A DNA stretch of 64,000 nt from Brachionus manjavacas (taxonomy: Eukaryota; Rotifera; Eurotatoria; Ploima; Brachionidae), in the NCBI GenBank assembly GCA_019054805.1, contig JAHQIY010000008.1, forward strand, positions 2,403,501-2,467,500, in the 5' to 3' direction. Position 1 is the stretch's first letter. Each line of letters starts with the position of its first letter. Below, piece after piece: positions 45,764 through 56,619 of this stretch. Position numbers and translations under genes: made by a program. The notes under the pieces are model-generated. The model saw only the letters and a list, made by a program, of their open reading frames with translations. It made no database searches and was not told the origin of the DNA.

Positions 45764-47427
45764 TAAAAAAAGAGCACAAATATTAAAAAAAAATTTTAAA
45801 TCAAAATTAATAAAATTTTTAATCTGGCTAAAAAATTACTAATTGTAAAAATTGTCTATTCTTACAAGTTCAGTATCTTTTTTAATCATTTGACTAGAGT
45901 CAATCATAAGTTAAAGTCATTAAGTCAAAGTTAAGTGTGGACTTTTTCAAATAAATGCGATAAGAAATAATCAATGTTAATTGAAGTTAAAAAAATTTAA
46001 TTTTTTATTCAACCATAAATCTTAGAAAATTTGCTTGGCTTCTGGTGCATAAATAGCCATAATACCACGACTTAATACTCTGTTATAACCCTGGTTTTTT
46101 ATTATTTAACTTTAACTTTTACTTCAGAGCTTGAATAGAAAATTTAAAAAAAACCCTATAATGAGCTAATATTATCTAAATTTTTCATGTCAAAAATAGG
46201 AATTAAAAGCTGTTATTTTTAAACCTGAAAGAAAAACGCATTAAGCGGTTGATTCATTATTTTAAATAATATCAAAATGAGAAGTCCAATTCAACAAACA
46301 AGAAGAAGAGATTGAAACTGATTAATATTTTATCAAAATTTTTTTTTTGTAATTTCAAAAAAATCAAAATACTATGAACCAAATCTAAAATTTTTTTATT
46401 ACCTCACCCATTTAATCCTTGAACCTTATGAGGTATCAGGGATTAATTGTAATTTTGTCTTCTATTTAATAAATTATTGGTAAAATATATAAAAAATAGT
46501 CTTTTTATAATTTCAATGTATTTTTTTAATTTGTCTTTTTCAATAAAATTGTGATTTCTTCCAAATAAAATTAAGATTTTTGATTTAAATTGCCTCTAAA
46601 ATTTTGGCACTTATTAAAATACTAAAATTAAATTAATTTGATCGCTATGGCTCACTTAGATCTTATTTTTTGTTAATGCGGATAAAATTTTTATTGAATC
46701 ATTATTCCCAGTCGTCTATTTTATATAATAACCTGAAAAGTTCATTTTATAGTTTAGTTTCTTTCTTTATTATAATATATTTGCTTATTCAACTAATCTA
46801 AAGTTTTTTAATCTTATATTTTAAAAATTTTAACTCAAAATTTATATTAACTAGTAATTTGTAATAAATTAGTTATCAGTAGATTTTAATTAATTCCAAT
46901 TTTTTTAAATATTTTAGGATCCTACGTTTTGATTTGTAAAGATGAAATTAAAAAAGATTAATACGATTTAATGCAAAATAAATCCCTTTTTAATGTGAAA
47001 AATATTTTATTTTAAATTACTGTATAATTTTTTTAAAATAAAATAAAATAAATATTTGAATGAATCATCTCCGAATTGTTAATTAAGCACAAATTTATTA
47101 GAACCTTGTTAAATTTTAATTGCTAAAGTTTTTTAACCAAGTTTTAAAAATAAAAAAATTTAAATTTGATTTATAAATTTAGATTTATTTTATAGTAATT
47201 TTTCAATTTATTTTGGGTGATTTAAATAATTTTTGATATAAAAGTGTCATTTCGAGAGATCAATAATATTTTGTCCAAAAATTCATGCAGTAAACTAAAC
47301 TATTCTTTTCATGACAATTTTTCATGACGCATAAACATAAATTTTTTTTTTAAAATTTCTACTCTTATTCTTATTTGATCATTACTAAATTATCACCAAA
47401 AATTAAAAGAATGTTTAAAGTTTTAAA
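45764..47427. other. Intergenic, nothing firm
   Basis: AT-rich. A short patch at 46397-46445 (CTCACCCATTTAATCC) resembles the motif words of the element just upstream and could be a leftover of a related copy. Confidence 0.4.
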
Positions 47428-48871
47428 TACTTTAAAGTCAAAAATTAACAAAAATCAATGAAAATTATATCATTTAACAATACACTGTCAAAGTCCTTAT
47501 CTGAATGACTGGAAGGAGTTTAATCACCAATTTTTTTATATTGACTTTCCTTAACAATAATTGAATTGAAATATTTGTGTATTATTCACACAAATAATTC
47601 AAAATAACTCAAGAATTATTTTTAAATTCTAATCCATAATTAAATAAATTTAAAAAAAGATTCGATATATAGAATCATTTAGAATCTTTTGATTTTTTTT
47701 AAATATTATAAAAAATAATGAATGCATGCTGAAAAGAAGTTTTTTGCTGTTCTGAACTGTCTGGAACCTCAATTCAAAATATTTCTGAAATAAAATAAAT
47801 TGTAGAATTAATTGCACTTTTGAATATTTCAAATTGATATTGAAAAAATTAAATGACAATAAGAAAATTTTGACGCTTTTTTATATCGATTGCTGCAAAA
47901 TATTTGTTTTCTTATTTATCCCACGAACCCTAAAAAAAATCTATCAAGATTATCTAAGAATTATTTTTCTTTCCAATCTGTTTGGGCTAAATTAATGATC
48001 CTAATCAAACACTTATCAAATTCATACCTTTAGGAAAACGCTGAATTGCAAATGATCCAGAATCTTCTATTTCGGATGGGTACTGGCGCGTTTTTAATCA
48101 AATATTTCCATTAGAGTGGAATAATTATTTTTAAAAGTCCTTGGAATAAATTGCTTAAAAAAATTTGATTAAAAAAGACATTTTTTGAGTCTTCAGAATT
48201 TGATTCAATGTTTTAACAAAACAAAATTTTTCTTTAATTTAAAATCTTTTCTTATTTTCTTTACTGATAAAAAATTTTCGGATAAGCATTCAATGAAATG
48301 TTTTTCAGAATAGAGAAAAGATCTGAAATTGGAAAATAACAGCACCAATTAACTAATTGTCCCCCTAAGATTCATATACAAATTACTAATAATTAAATGA
48401 AAATTTCCGATAGAGAAAAATTGATGCACTGAGTGTAGTAGTATAGAAAAAAAATTCGGCAAATTTTAATTAATACATTTAAAAAGAATCAAATTGGTTG
48501 TAATTAAAAACTCGGTGCATCTTGGTTAGATTCGCATGTATTGGATTACGCGTTATATGAGCACATAATTCAGTAGACAAAGTATTGATTTTTTGGTGGT
48601 AGGACAGAACCAATACATTTTAATTTTCTTTAAATTTAAATGTTCAAAACAATTATAGAGCTCGATGCTCGGAGGTATTGGCTCAGTTTGATTAAGATGT
48701 TGAAATTTTAAAATTTTTTAAATAATAATGTTAGAAGGAATTCAATTAATTTTATGAGATTTTCTTTAAAAAAAATAACATAAAATTCATTCATTGTGAT
48801 AAATTTTCATTTCCCTTTCTATTTAGAGAAGCATTAAGCATTATTTGAATATATTGTTTTTCATCTTTTTA
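47428..48871. repeat. Left copy of the 1.44-kb direct repeat flanking the full-length LINE
   Basis: Matches 53415-54861 over its whole length in the same orientation. The differences I could see are one- to three-base changes in A/T homopolymer length. The left unique flank diverges at once before TACTTTAAAG; the right end meets the LINE T-tract. No coding content recognised in the repeat itself. Confidence 0.95.
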
Positions 48872-48908
48872 TTTTTTTTTTTTTTTTTTTTTTTATTTAT
48901 TCAATGAA

Positions 48909-48921
48909 CGCCTTGTAGGCG
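48909..48921 (-). promoter_or_regulatory. LINE 3' terminal stem-loop (full-length copy)
   Basis: LINE sense strand CGCC-TACAA-GGCG: 4-bp stem, 5-base loop, 14 bases before the A-tail (about 11 before AATAAATA ends). Likely recognised by the element's reverse transcriptase, by analogy with 3' hairpins of other LINEs. Confidence 0.7.
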
Positions 48922-49271
48922 ATGTAAAAAAAAATAAAATAAAATAAGACAAAAAAAAGTACTTTTCCATAGCGAATTTTAAATTTTCATAATTAATTTT
49001 TTTTTTTTCTTTAATTTTCTAAATTATTATTCAAGTTTTTAGTTTGTGAGGTTTCTATTTTCTTGTTTCTGTTTTCTTATTTCTATTTTTGCGACCAAAC
49101 CACTCAAGGACTCAAATCACGATCAAGTCGAGCTAGGAGAACAAAAAGCAAACAATTTAAGCCAAAATCGATCCGAACCAATCAACGATGGACGTCAATA
49201 TTCGTAACTTCATCTTCGCATTTGCTGGAAGTTCAAAAGCATTATGTAAGTATTTTTCAGATTTAGTTTTA

Positions 49272-52200
49272 TTAGTACGATTTAGTCAGGAGCTCAAGTA
49301 TTTGTTTGTTTTTTTTATTAGCTAAGTTTGAATTTAAGCAGAATCTTAATGATTCAATAATTCCATCTTTCTCTAACTCCTTACTCTCTCGACACATTTC
49401 TTTTACTTTACTATCGCAGAGTTTGCTTAGTTCTTCGCTGTTTCTAATTTCACATGAAAAGATTCCTTCTAGCTCACTTAAGATTGACTTTTTACTAATT
49501 TTTTCTTCGTTTCTTTTGGTCTCCTCGAGTAATCCATTGATTAGTGTTCTTGTGTAAGGGTTTGAATTCAGCTTCTTTACAAAGTTCAATTTTCTTTTAA
49601 GTAACATCTTGTCAGTAGTTTCCATTTTTAGAGCCGCCATTAATCTCGATGTTCTCGATTTTTTACTAAGTTGAAGTATTTTTTTGATCAAGGTTCCCTC
49701 TCTACTTTTAAGTTTTCTTATATGACTTGAATTTATCTTTAAAGGTTCGCATCCATAGGAAAGTATTGGTCTACATAGTGTTTTAAAAAGCATAATTTTT
49801 ATACTTGTCTTCATTTGTGCATTTGTAATGCAAAGGTTGTTTGTAGTGTAAAAGCTTCTTATGGTGCTTTTGATTCTTGAATCTACATGATCGTTGTTAT
49901 TGTTTTTGGAGTTGACCATTACACCAAGATATTTTATTTTATTAACTTTTTCAATTCTTTTTTGATTCATTTTAATATCAATCACTTCGTTCCTTTGTTT
50001 TTTGTTGCCAAAGATAATTAATTGTGTTTTATCCGGGTTAAATTTAATTTCATTTTTTTTTGCCGAACTCTTCGCATATTTTAAGTGCCTTCTGTAATTT
50101 TTCCTTATCTTGACTAAGAATTAAAATATCATCTGCATAAAGTATAATTCCAACCAGTTGATTGCCAATTTTTAGCCCCAAATTTTCGCTCTCAATTAGT
50201 TCTACTAGATCTTCAATGTAAATAGAAAACAGTTTCGGTGATAATGGGCCTCCTTGCTTTACTCCAACTGAGGTTTTAAATATGCTGCTTATTTCATTTT
50301 GATTTGTAACATAAGCTAAGGAATTGTCATAGTAATTTTTTAGGCTTCTCCAAATTAATGGGTTCAGTTTTCCGGTAAGTTTGTTAAATAAAATCGTTCT
50401 ATTTACCTTATCGAATGCTTTGCTTGCATCTATCGCACATGCATAAACAGGTTTATTTTTTTTTGTAAAGTTTGAAATTATTTCTTTTAAAGTAAAGACT
50501 GCGTGGTTGCAAGATGAATTGCTTGTGAAACCAAATTGGTTTGGGATACCAGGATGTGAACGTTCAAGATCATTCAGAACTAGTTTCTCAAAGACGTTAG
50601 CAAGCGTGTCTGAGATGGTGATTGGGCGAACATTATCAATATCATTTGTGCTTTTGTTCTCGTCTTTAATTACCGGTATAATTTTTCCAACATTAAAAAA
50701 ATTAGGCACAATTCCATTATTAATTATTTTTTCCATTAGTCTAGAAACCAGTTCAATAAGTAGTGGTGTTTGTGATCCATATTTAAAGTGCTCGTTCCTA
50801 ACCTCACTAAATCCTGCCGATTTCCCATTTGGTAGATTTTTCAATATATTTGTCATTTTCTGGCGATCAACATTATATTCAGGTTGGTTTGATTTTTTTA
50901 TATTTTGTTCATTTTCTTTTATTAGTAATGCAGAATTTTGTTCATTCAATCTACTCTGTGGATCTGGTGGGGATATTTTTTTACCAAAGTGATCAAGAAA
51001 GAGCATTTTTAATTTTTCTAATTCAATCTTACAAAAGATCTGACCTTTATTCTTCTTTTTGATAATTTTCCATAATTTTTTGGGGTCCTTTGTGTCATTT
51101 ATTTGATTAATAAATTTTTTGTTGTTTTCATTTATTTTCTTTCTTTGTAGGTTTCTAAAATCAGTTTTCAATCGTTTGTACTTTATTTTACTGTTTATAT
51201 CTCTGTACTGACTCTTCTTGTATTCCCAAAGATTTTTCTTCATTTCACTGTGTAATTTTTCCATGTGCTCATCCCACCATTCTTTACTTTTTCTTTTATT
51301 TTTACTGTACTTCATCAGGTTGCTCTGGCTTTTTAAACATTTGGACATTAGGCTATGTAATAAATTAATCGTTTCGTCAAGTCTTGCTCTCAAATTCACC
51401 TCAGTTTCCTCATTTAAATTTTCTATTAATTTGTGTCTAATTATTTCAATTTCCAATAGTTGCGCATATTCTATTTGATTTAAAGGATTGGTCCAATCAA
51501 ACAAAATTTTTTCTTTTTTAATTTTCGCTTTTTTAATAACATTATAATTTTTTTTTGTCGCTACTTGAATTTTTGTTTGTACTGGCAGGTGATCGCTTAG
51601 ATTTAGTAAGTCTGGTTCCAAAATTCTTATACCTTCAATCATTGCCTCTACATGACTAGATCCAACCACATGATCAATACAAGAATAATGTAAACCATTT
51701 GTATAAGTATAAGTAATTTTGTTTTCAAAATTTTTTTCAAGACAATTGAGATCTTTTTCTATCAAAAAGTCAACAAGTTGTTTGTCATATGTTTTATTAC
51801 GCCATGGGTCACTATTAAAATCTCCTATGATAAGGTATAATTTTTCTTGTCTCTGTAGCTCTCCAGTCACTTCATTAAGCTCCGCTAGGTCGATCTTATG
51901 TTCAATCACAGATTCTTTTGTGCTGTCATTTGATGTTAAATATACTCCAATTAATGTTAAATTCCCTATTTCAATACTTGATATTCGACGACTATGGAAT
52001 TTAACTTCTGATATCATAGGTTTATCTATTTTCTTACTCACAATCCATCCAATTCCTCCAAATGGTCTTCCTCTACCAAAATAATGATCCATTCCACTTT
52101 GGAAATATGTTAATGAGTTTTCAAAAATTTGCTCTGGAAATGAATCCTTGTCTTTTAGCCAAGTTTCGCTCAGAAAAATAATGTCATTTTCTTTTAAAAG

Positions 52201-52332
52201 TTTTTGTACATATAGGTAGTTTGATTGAATATTTTTACAATTATAACAAATAATATTTAGGTCTGTCGACTGAAGCTGTGTTTTTTCTTTGTTTCGTGTT
52301 AATTTCGGTGACATTACGATATTTGTTTGCAT
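49272..52332 (-). CDS. LINE ORF2: AP-type endonuclease, reverse transcriptase, C-terminal domain
   Basis: The ATG at 52332 opens 760 residues to 50050. The endonuclease comes first: LNIICYNCKNIQSN, FLSETWL, YLIIGDFNSDPW and LSDHLPV. The RT follows: NVRPITISDTLANVFEKLVL, CAIDASKAFDKVNR, VGVKQGGPLSPKLFSIYI and the catalytic LYADDILIL. The frame then stops, within an A9 run (50053-50061). The next frame continues without a gap (MKFNPDKTQLIIFG, KIKYLGVMVNSK, LCRPILSYGCEPLK), ending LLTKSY at 49272, a LINE C-terminal domain without a zinc knuckle that I can see. One length change in the homopolymer is the only break seen: a base-call error, a true mutation, or slippage during expression. Confidence 0.93.
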
Positions 52333-52383
52333 ATGAGATGATTTTGGGAAATCAGGAGACCTTTCATTTATAAAATATGATTG

Positions 52384-53349
52384 CTATTCTTTTGATGATC
52401 CTACATTTTCTTTAGGGTCATTCCTAATCACTCTTCTAACTGAATTATTACGTATGACATGTATATAACGTTTATCAACCTCATTTGTGTTGGCATTTTT
52501 ACATTCTTCACGTAAGCACTTATAATTATGTTGTTGAGCTATTGTCAAATCTGGGTTTAAGTAAATTCTTTGAAATGCATTTTTCTCAGATCTAAGTTTC
52601 TTTGCTTTTGATAATATCTCATTCCGAGTGACTTCATCCTTAAATTTAATTAAGATTGGGGTAGTTGTATCGGATTCTGATTTAGGTTTAAATCGGATGA
52701 CAATTTTTTCAGTTTTTTTACCATCATTAATGAACTCTAAAATCTTATTAATTTCTTCTTCATCATTCCTTTTTCGATCAAGAGCTTCTTTTTTCTTTGA
52801 TATTGGGACCCCAAACACAATCAGGTTTTTTTTTCTTCTCTCTTGTTCGTTTATTTCATCAGAAGCAGAATTTAAAACATTAATTTGATATTCACTCATT
52901 GCAGGTTTCTGGTTCGACCTCTGGTCAGGCTTTAAATTTTTGTTAGCGACTGTTACCCAAGATGGTGCGCTGTTGGCTATTTGTGATATTGGTGGTGATG
53001 GTGAGGAAATAAAATTCGTTTCCAAAGATGATATTCTTCCTTCGAGAGCTTCAACAAGTTTCTTCTGTTCGATAACATACGCATCGTACGTGTTTATAGC
53101 TAGGACTTTGTTAACGAGGTCGTTCAGTTTATTTGTCAGCTTGTCAATTAGCGACTTTTGGGCTTCATTCTCTATTTCTAAGTTGAGAACCTTTGTTCTG
53201 AGAGCTTTATCCGATTCATCGTCAAATAGTGGTGAATTGTCAACTTCATTGATGGGTCTTGTTTTCGATTTTTTATTAGCTTGACTGCTTATCACATTTA
53301 GATTCATTTGGGTAGACACAGGAGTGCCTGGACCATCTGATGTTTCCAT
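52384..53349 (-). CDS. LINE ORF1: coiled coil plus RRM-like nucleic-acid-binding protein
   Basis: 321 residues from the ATG at 53349 (METSDGPGTP). There is a Ser/Pro-rich head with a basic KKSKTRP segment. A coiled-coil helix lies at about residues 50-110 (ALRTKVLNLEIENEAQKSLI, then LEGRISSLE). A linker follows, then a charged C-terminal domain: RRKKNLIVFGVPISKK, ILIKFKDEVTRNEILSKAKK and RIYLNPDLTIAQQ. The beta strand (NLIVFGVP) and helix/strand spacing are those of the RRM-type ORF1 proteins of L1/Jockey-like LINEs, which coat the RNA. Intact. Confidence 0.88.
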   Translation of the reverse strand: METSDGPGTPVSTQMNLNVISSQANKKSKTRPINEVDNSPLFDDESDKALRTKVLNLEIENEAQKSLIDKLTNKLNDLVNKVLAINTYDAYVIEQKKLVEALEGRISSLETNFISSPSPPISQIANSAPSWVTVANKNLKPDQRSNQKPAMSEYQINVLNSASDEINEQERRKKNLIVFGVPISKKKEALDRKRNDEEEINKILEFINDGKKTEKIVIRFKPKSESDTTTPILIKFKDEVTRNEILSKAKKLRSEKNAFQRIYLNPDLTIAQQHNYKCLREECKNANTNEVDKRYIHVIRNNSVRRVIRNDPKENVGSSKE

Positions 53350-53414
53350 TGTAAAGTCCGACAAAAATTGATTTAATTTATGCTAATTTTATTATTTTTT
53401 TCAAATTATAGAAC

Positions 53415-54861
53415 TACTTTAAAGTCAAAAATTAACAAAAATCAATGAAAATTATATCATTTAACAATACACTGTCAAAGTCCTTATCTGAATGACTGGA
53501 AGGAGTTTAATCACCAATTTTTTTATATTGACTTTCCTTAACAATAATTGAATTGAAATATTTGTGTATTATTCACACAAATAATTCAAAATAACTCAAG
53601 AATTATTTTTAAATTCTAATCCATAATTAAATAAATTTAAAAAAAAAAGATTCGATATATAGAATCATTTAGAATCTTTTGATTTTTTTTTAAATATTAT
53701 AAAAAATAATGAATGCATGCTGAAAAGAAGTTTTTTGCTGTTCTGAACTGTCTGGAACCTCAATTCAAAATATTTCTGAAATAAAATAAATTGTAGAATT
53801 AATTGCACTTTTGAATATTTCAAATTGATATTGAAAAAAATTAAATGACAATAAGAAAATTTTGACGCTTTTTTATATCGATTGCTGCAAAATATTTGTT
53901 TTCTTATTTATCCCACGAACCCTAAAAAAAATCTATCAAGATTATCTAAGAATTATTTTTCTTTCCAATCTGTTTGGGCTAAATTAATGATCCTAATCAA
54001 ACACTTATCAAATTCATACCTTTAGGAAAACGCTGAATTGCAAATGATCCAGAATCTTCTATTTCGGATGGGTACTGGCGCGTTTTTAATCAAATATTTC
54101 CATTAGAGTGGAATAATTATTTTTAAAAGTCCTTGGAATAAATTGCTTAAAAAAATTTGATTAAAAAAGACATTTTTTGAGTCTTCAGAATTTGATTCAA
54201 TGTTTTAACAAAACAAAATTTTTCTTTAATTTAAAATCTTTTCTTATTTTCTTTACTGATAAAAAATTTTCGGATAAGCATTCAATGAAATGTTTTTCAG
54301 AATAGAGAAAAGATCTGAAATTGGAAAATAACAGCACCAATTAACTAATTGTCCCCCTAAGATTCATATACAAATTACTAATAATTAAATGAAAATTTCC
54401 GATAGAGAAAAATTGATGCACTGAGTGTAGTAGTATAGAAAAAATTCGGCAAATTTTAATTAATACATTTAAAAAGAATCAAATTGGTTGTAATTAAAAA
54501 CTCGGTGCATCTTGGTTAGATTCGCATGTATTGGATTACGCGTTATATGAGCACATAATTCAGTAGACAAAGTATTGATTTTTTGGTGGTAGGACAGAAC
54601 CAATACATTTTAATTTTCTTTAAATTTAAATGTTCAAAACAATTATAGAGCTCGATGCTCGGAGGTATTGGCTCAGTTTGATTAAGATGTTGAAATTTTA
54701 AAATTTTTTAAATAATAATGTTAGAAGGAATTCAATTAATTTTATGAGATTTTCTTTAAAAAAAATAACATAAAATTCATTCATTGTGATAAATTTTCAT
54801 TTCCCTTTCTATTTAGAGAAGCATTAAGCATTATTTGAATATATTGTTTTTCATCTTTTTA
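53415..54861. repeat. Right copy of the 1.44-kb direct repeat flanking the LINE
   Basis: Starts TACTTTAAAG directly after the LINE 5' end and finishes TCATCTTTTTA, exactly where the left copy meets the LINE poly(T). The unique flank AATGAGTG follows. Confidence 0.95.
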
Positions 54862-56619
54862 ATGAGTGTTTTGTGTTCATGCTCGCCTGAGCCTTATGTG
54901 TTATTTCAAGGATTTTTTAATTGAATTTTGATTGTTTTTCTTTTAACTCATTTTATATCCTAGTTTAAACTTGTCACAAAGCAAAACCAATTCTAAATCT
55001 CACAATTAATAGTTTTTGTTTCAAGCGAAAATAATTCGAGAAAATTTTCGAGATGCACCTTTAGAAAAAGCTTTTTACCGCTAAAATTTTGCTAAAAAAT
55101 TAAATATTTCACTTTCATCAAAAATTAAATTCTGTTCAAAGAAATAAAAAAAATTAACAGTGTTCTATCAGGAAGAAGCTTTTGCGGAATAAATAATTTT
55201 TTTAATTAGTTTTTTTATTTGGTCAAAATTTTACTAATAGAAATTCTAAAAAAAATCTAATTTAAACACCGCTGGACAACTTTAAGCTTCAGTTTAGTTT
55301 TAATTTCATATTCAATCGCAATTTCGATTGATATTGTTTGATCGATTTGAGCTTTTTAATTCAAGCGATAATCTGTTTATTACCTTAAGTTTTAATAATT
55401 ATTTTCTAAGTGGATTAATAATCTAGATTTTGAATTATGCCAAAAAAAATAAACGTTTAAATATTTCTAAAATTTATTATTCAACAAAGTTCTTCTGATT
55501 TGATCATGCTATACAATTTTGATAAAATAATTAAAAGTTTTCAGAGAGTTAAAGTATCATGAATGTATAGGAAATGGTTAAATTTTTTCATGAATATTTC
55601 AGTATGACAGATATGACACTTGTTAAATAGATTTTTAAAATCAGCTTTTAGATAATGTTGGAATGTAAGCAATAAATATAATTAAATTATCTTAAGGACC
55701 CATATTCTAAAGTGGTTTTTAATTAAAATTATGAGCTAGCAAAAATTTTATTATTAACGAAGGGTCCAATTTAAATTGGACTAAATGAAAATTTTTTTAG
55801 ACAAAAAAACAAATGGATATCCTTAGGGGATAATGAATTTTAAACTAAAAATTTAAAAATTAAATTTTTTAGACTTACTCTAGAAAATTATGCTTGTTTA
55901 GATAATTTTTTCGAGGATACAAGCTCATGAATAAATTTCAAATTTTGATGTTATCTAGCTCTAATTTAATTTTGAATATTCAAATAAATTGTTAAAATTT
56001 TTCGGTATGTTCAATTAAATAATTAAATGCAAATTATGTTTAGAGCTCCTGAAGGATTAAGTCATTTTAAAATAATATTACTTGTTCTTAATTATTCAGA
56101 CTTGATGCTTGTATTCGTTTTGAGCAAACCTAAACATTATACGAATATAAATTTTGAGTATTTTTTCGTATTTTTTTAATTATTTTTTTTCTAATTTGTG
56201 TTGCCTTCGAACGGAATTTGTTGAAATCAACCCATGATAATATATTTTTATGATCAATATTCCGGCTTATTTTTCAATCATTGATTTTTGCATATCTTGT
56301 CGAGATTAATGTTTAATTAAAAACTTGGATAATTCAAATTTTTATTTTAATAAAAAGAAACACGGAAACTATCTTTTGTTTACTTAATATACTTTTCTAA
56401 ATTCAGCTTTCTTCATTGTCAATACTAATAATTAATTGACTTTTTTGTTGTTGAAGGTCTCTATTGACACTGGGTTTTTGAGCTGGATTTAAATACTCAA
56501 AACAATTTTGATTATATTAAAATTTCCGCTTTTATTTATTGAATATGACAAACGTGCATAGACCTTTATAGATTTTGAAGAATGAAAAATTAATAACTTT
56601 CTCATTTAGAAGTTTCAAG
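54862..56619. other. Intergenic, upstream of RasGRF
   Basis: AT-rich, no supportable gene or element. Presumably contains the RasGRF promoter and 5' UTR. Confidence 0.45.

Larger units (their letters stand above)
48872..53414 (-). mobile_element. Essentially full-length two-ORF LINE (about 4.54 kb)
   Basis: On minus the element starts at about 53414, with a 65-base 5' leader, ORF1, a 51-base gap, ORF2, a 0.37-kb 3' UTR, a terminal stem-loop (48909-48921), GAATAAATA and a 23-A tail (T-tract 48872-48894). It is flanked exactly by the 1.44-kb direct repeats. It has APE-type endonuclease plus RT; I leave the clade open. Similar C-termini and tails at 13.4 kb and 59.6 kb show a family in this genome. 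The intact ORFs apart from one frame change and the near-identical flanks make it recent. Confidence 0.95.

Noticed and set aside
49063-49266. 67-codon plus-strand frame (basic, Ser/Arg-rich) in the LINE 3' UTR
   Set aside because: Antisense to the LINE, starts near an AT-rich run, and no family recognised; probably incidental.
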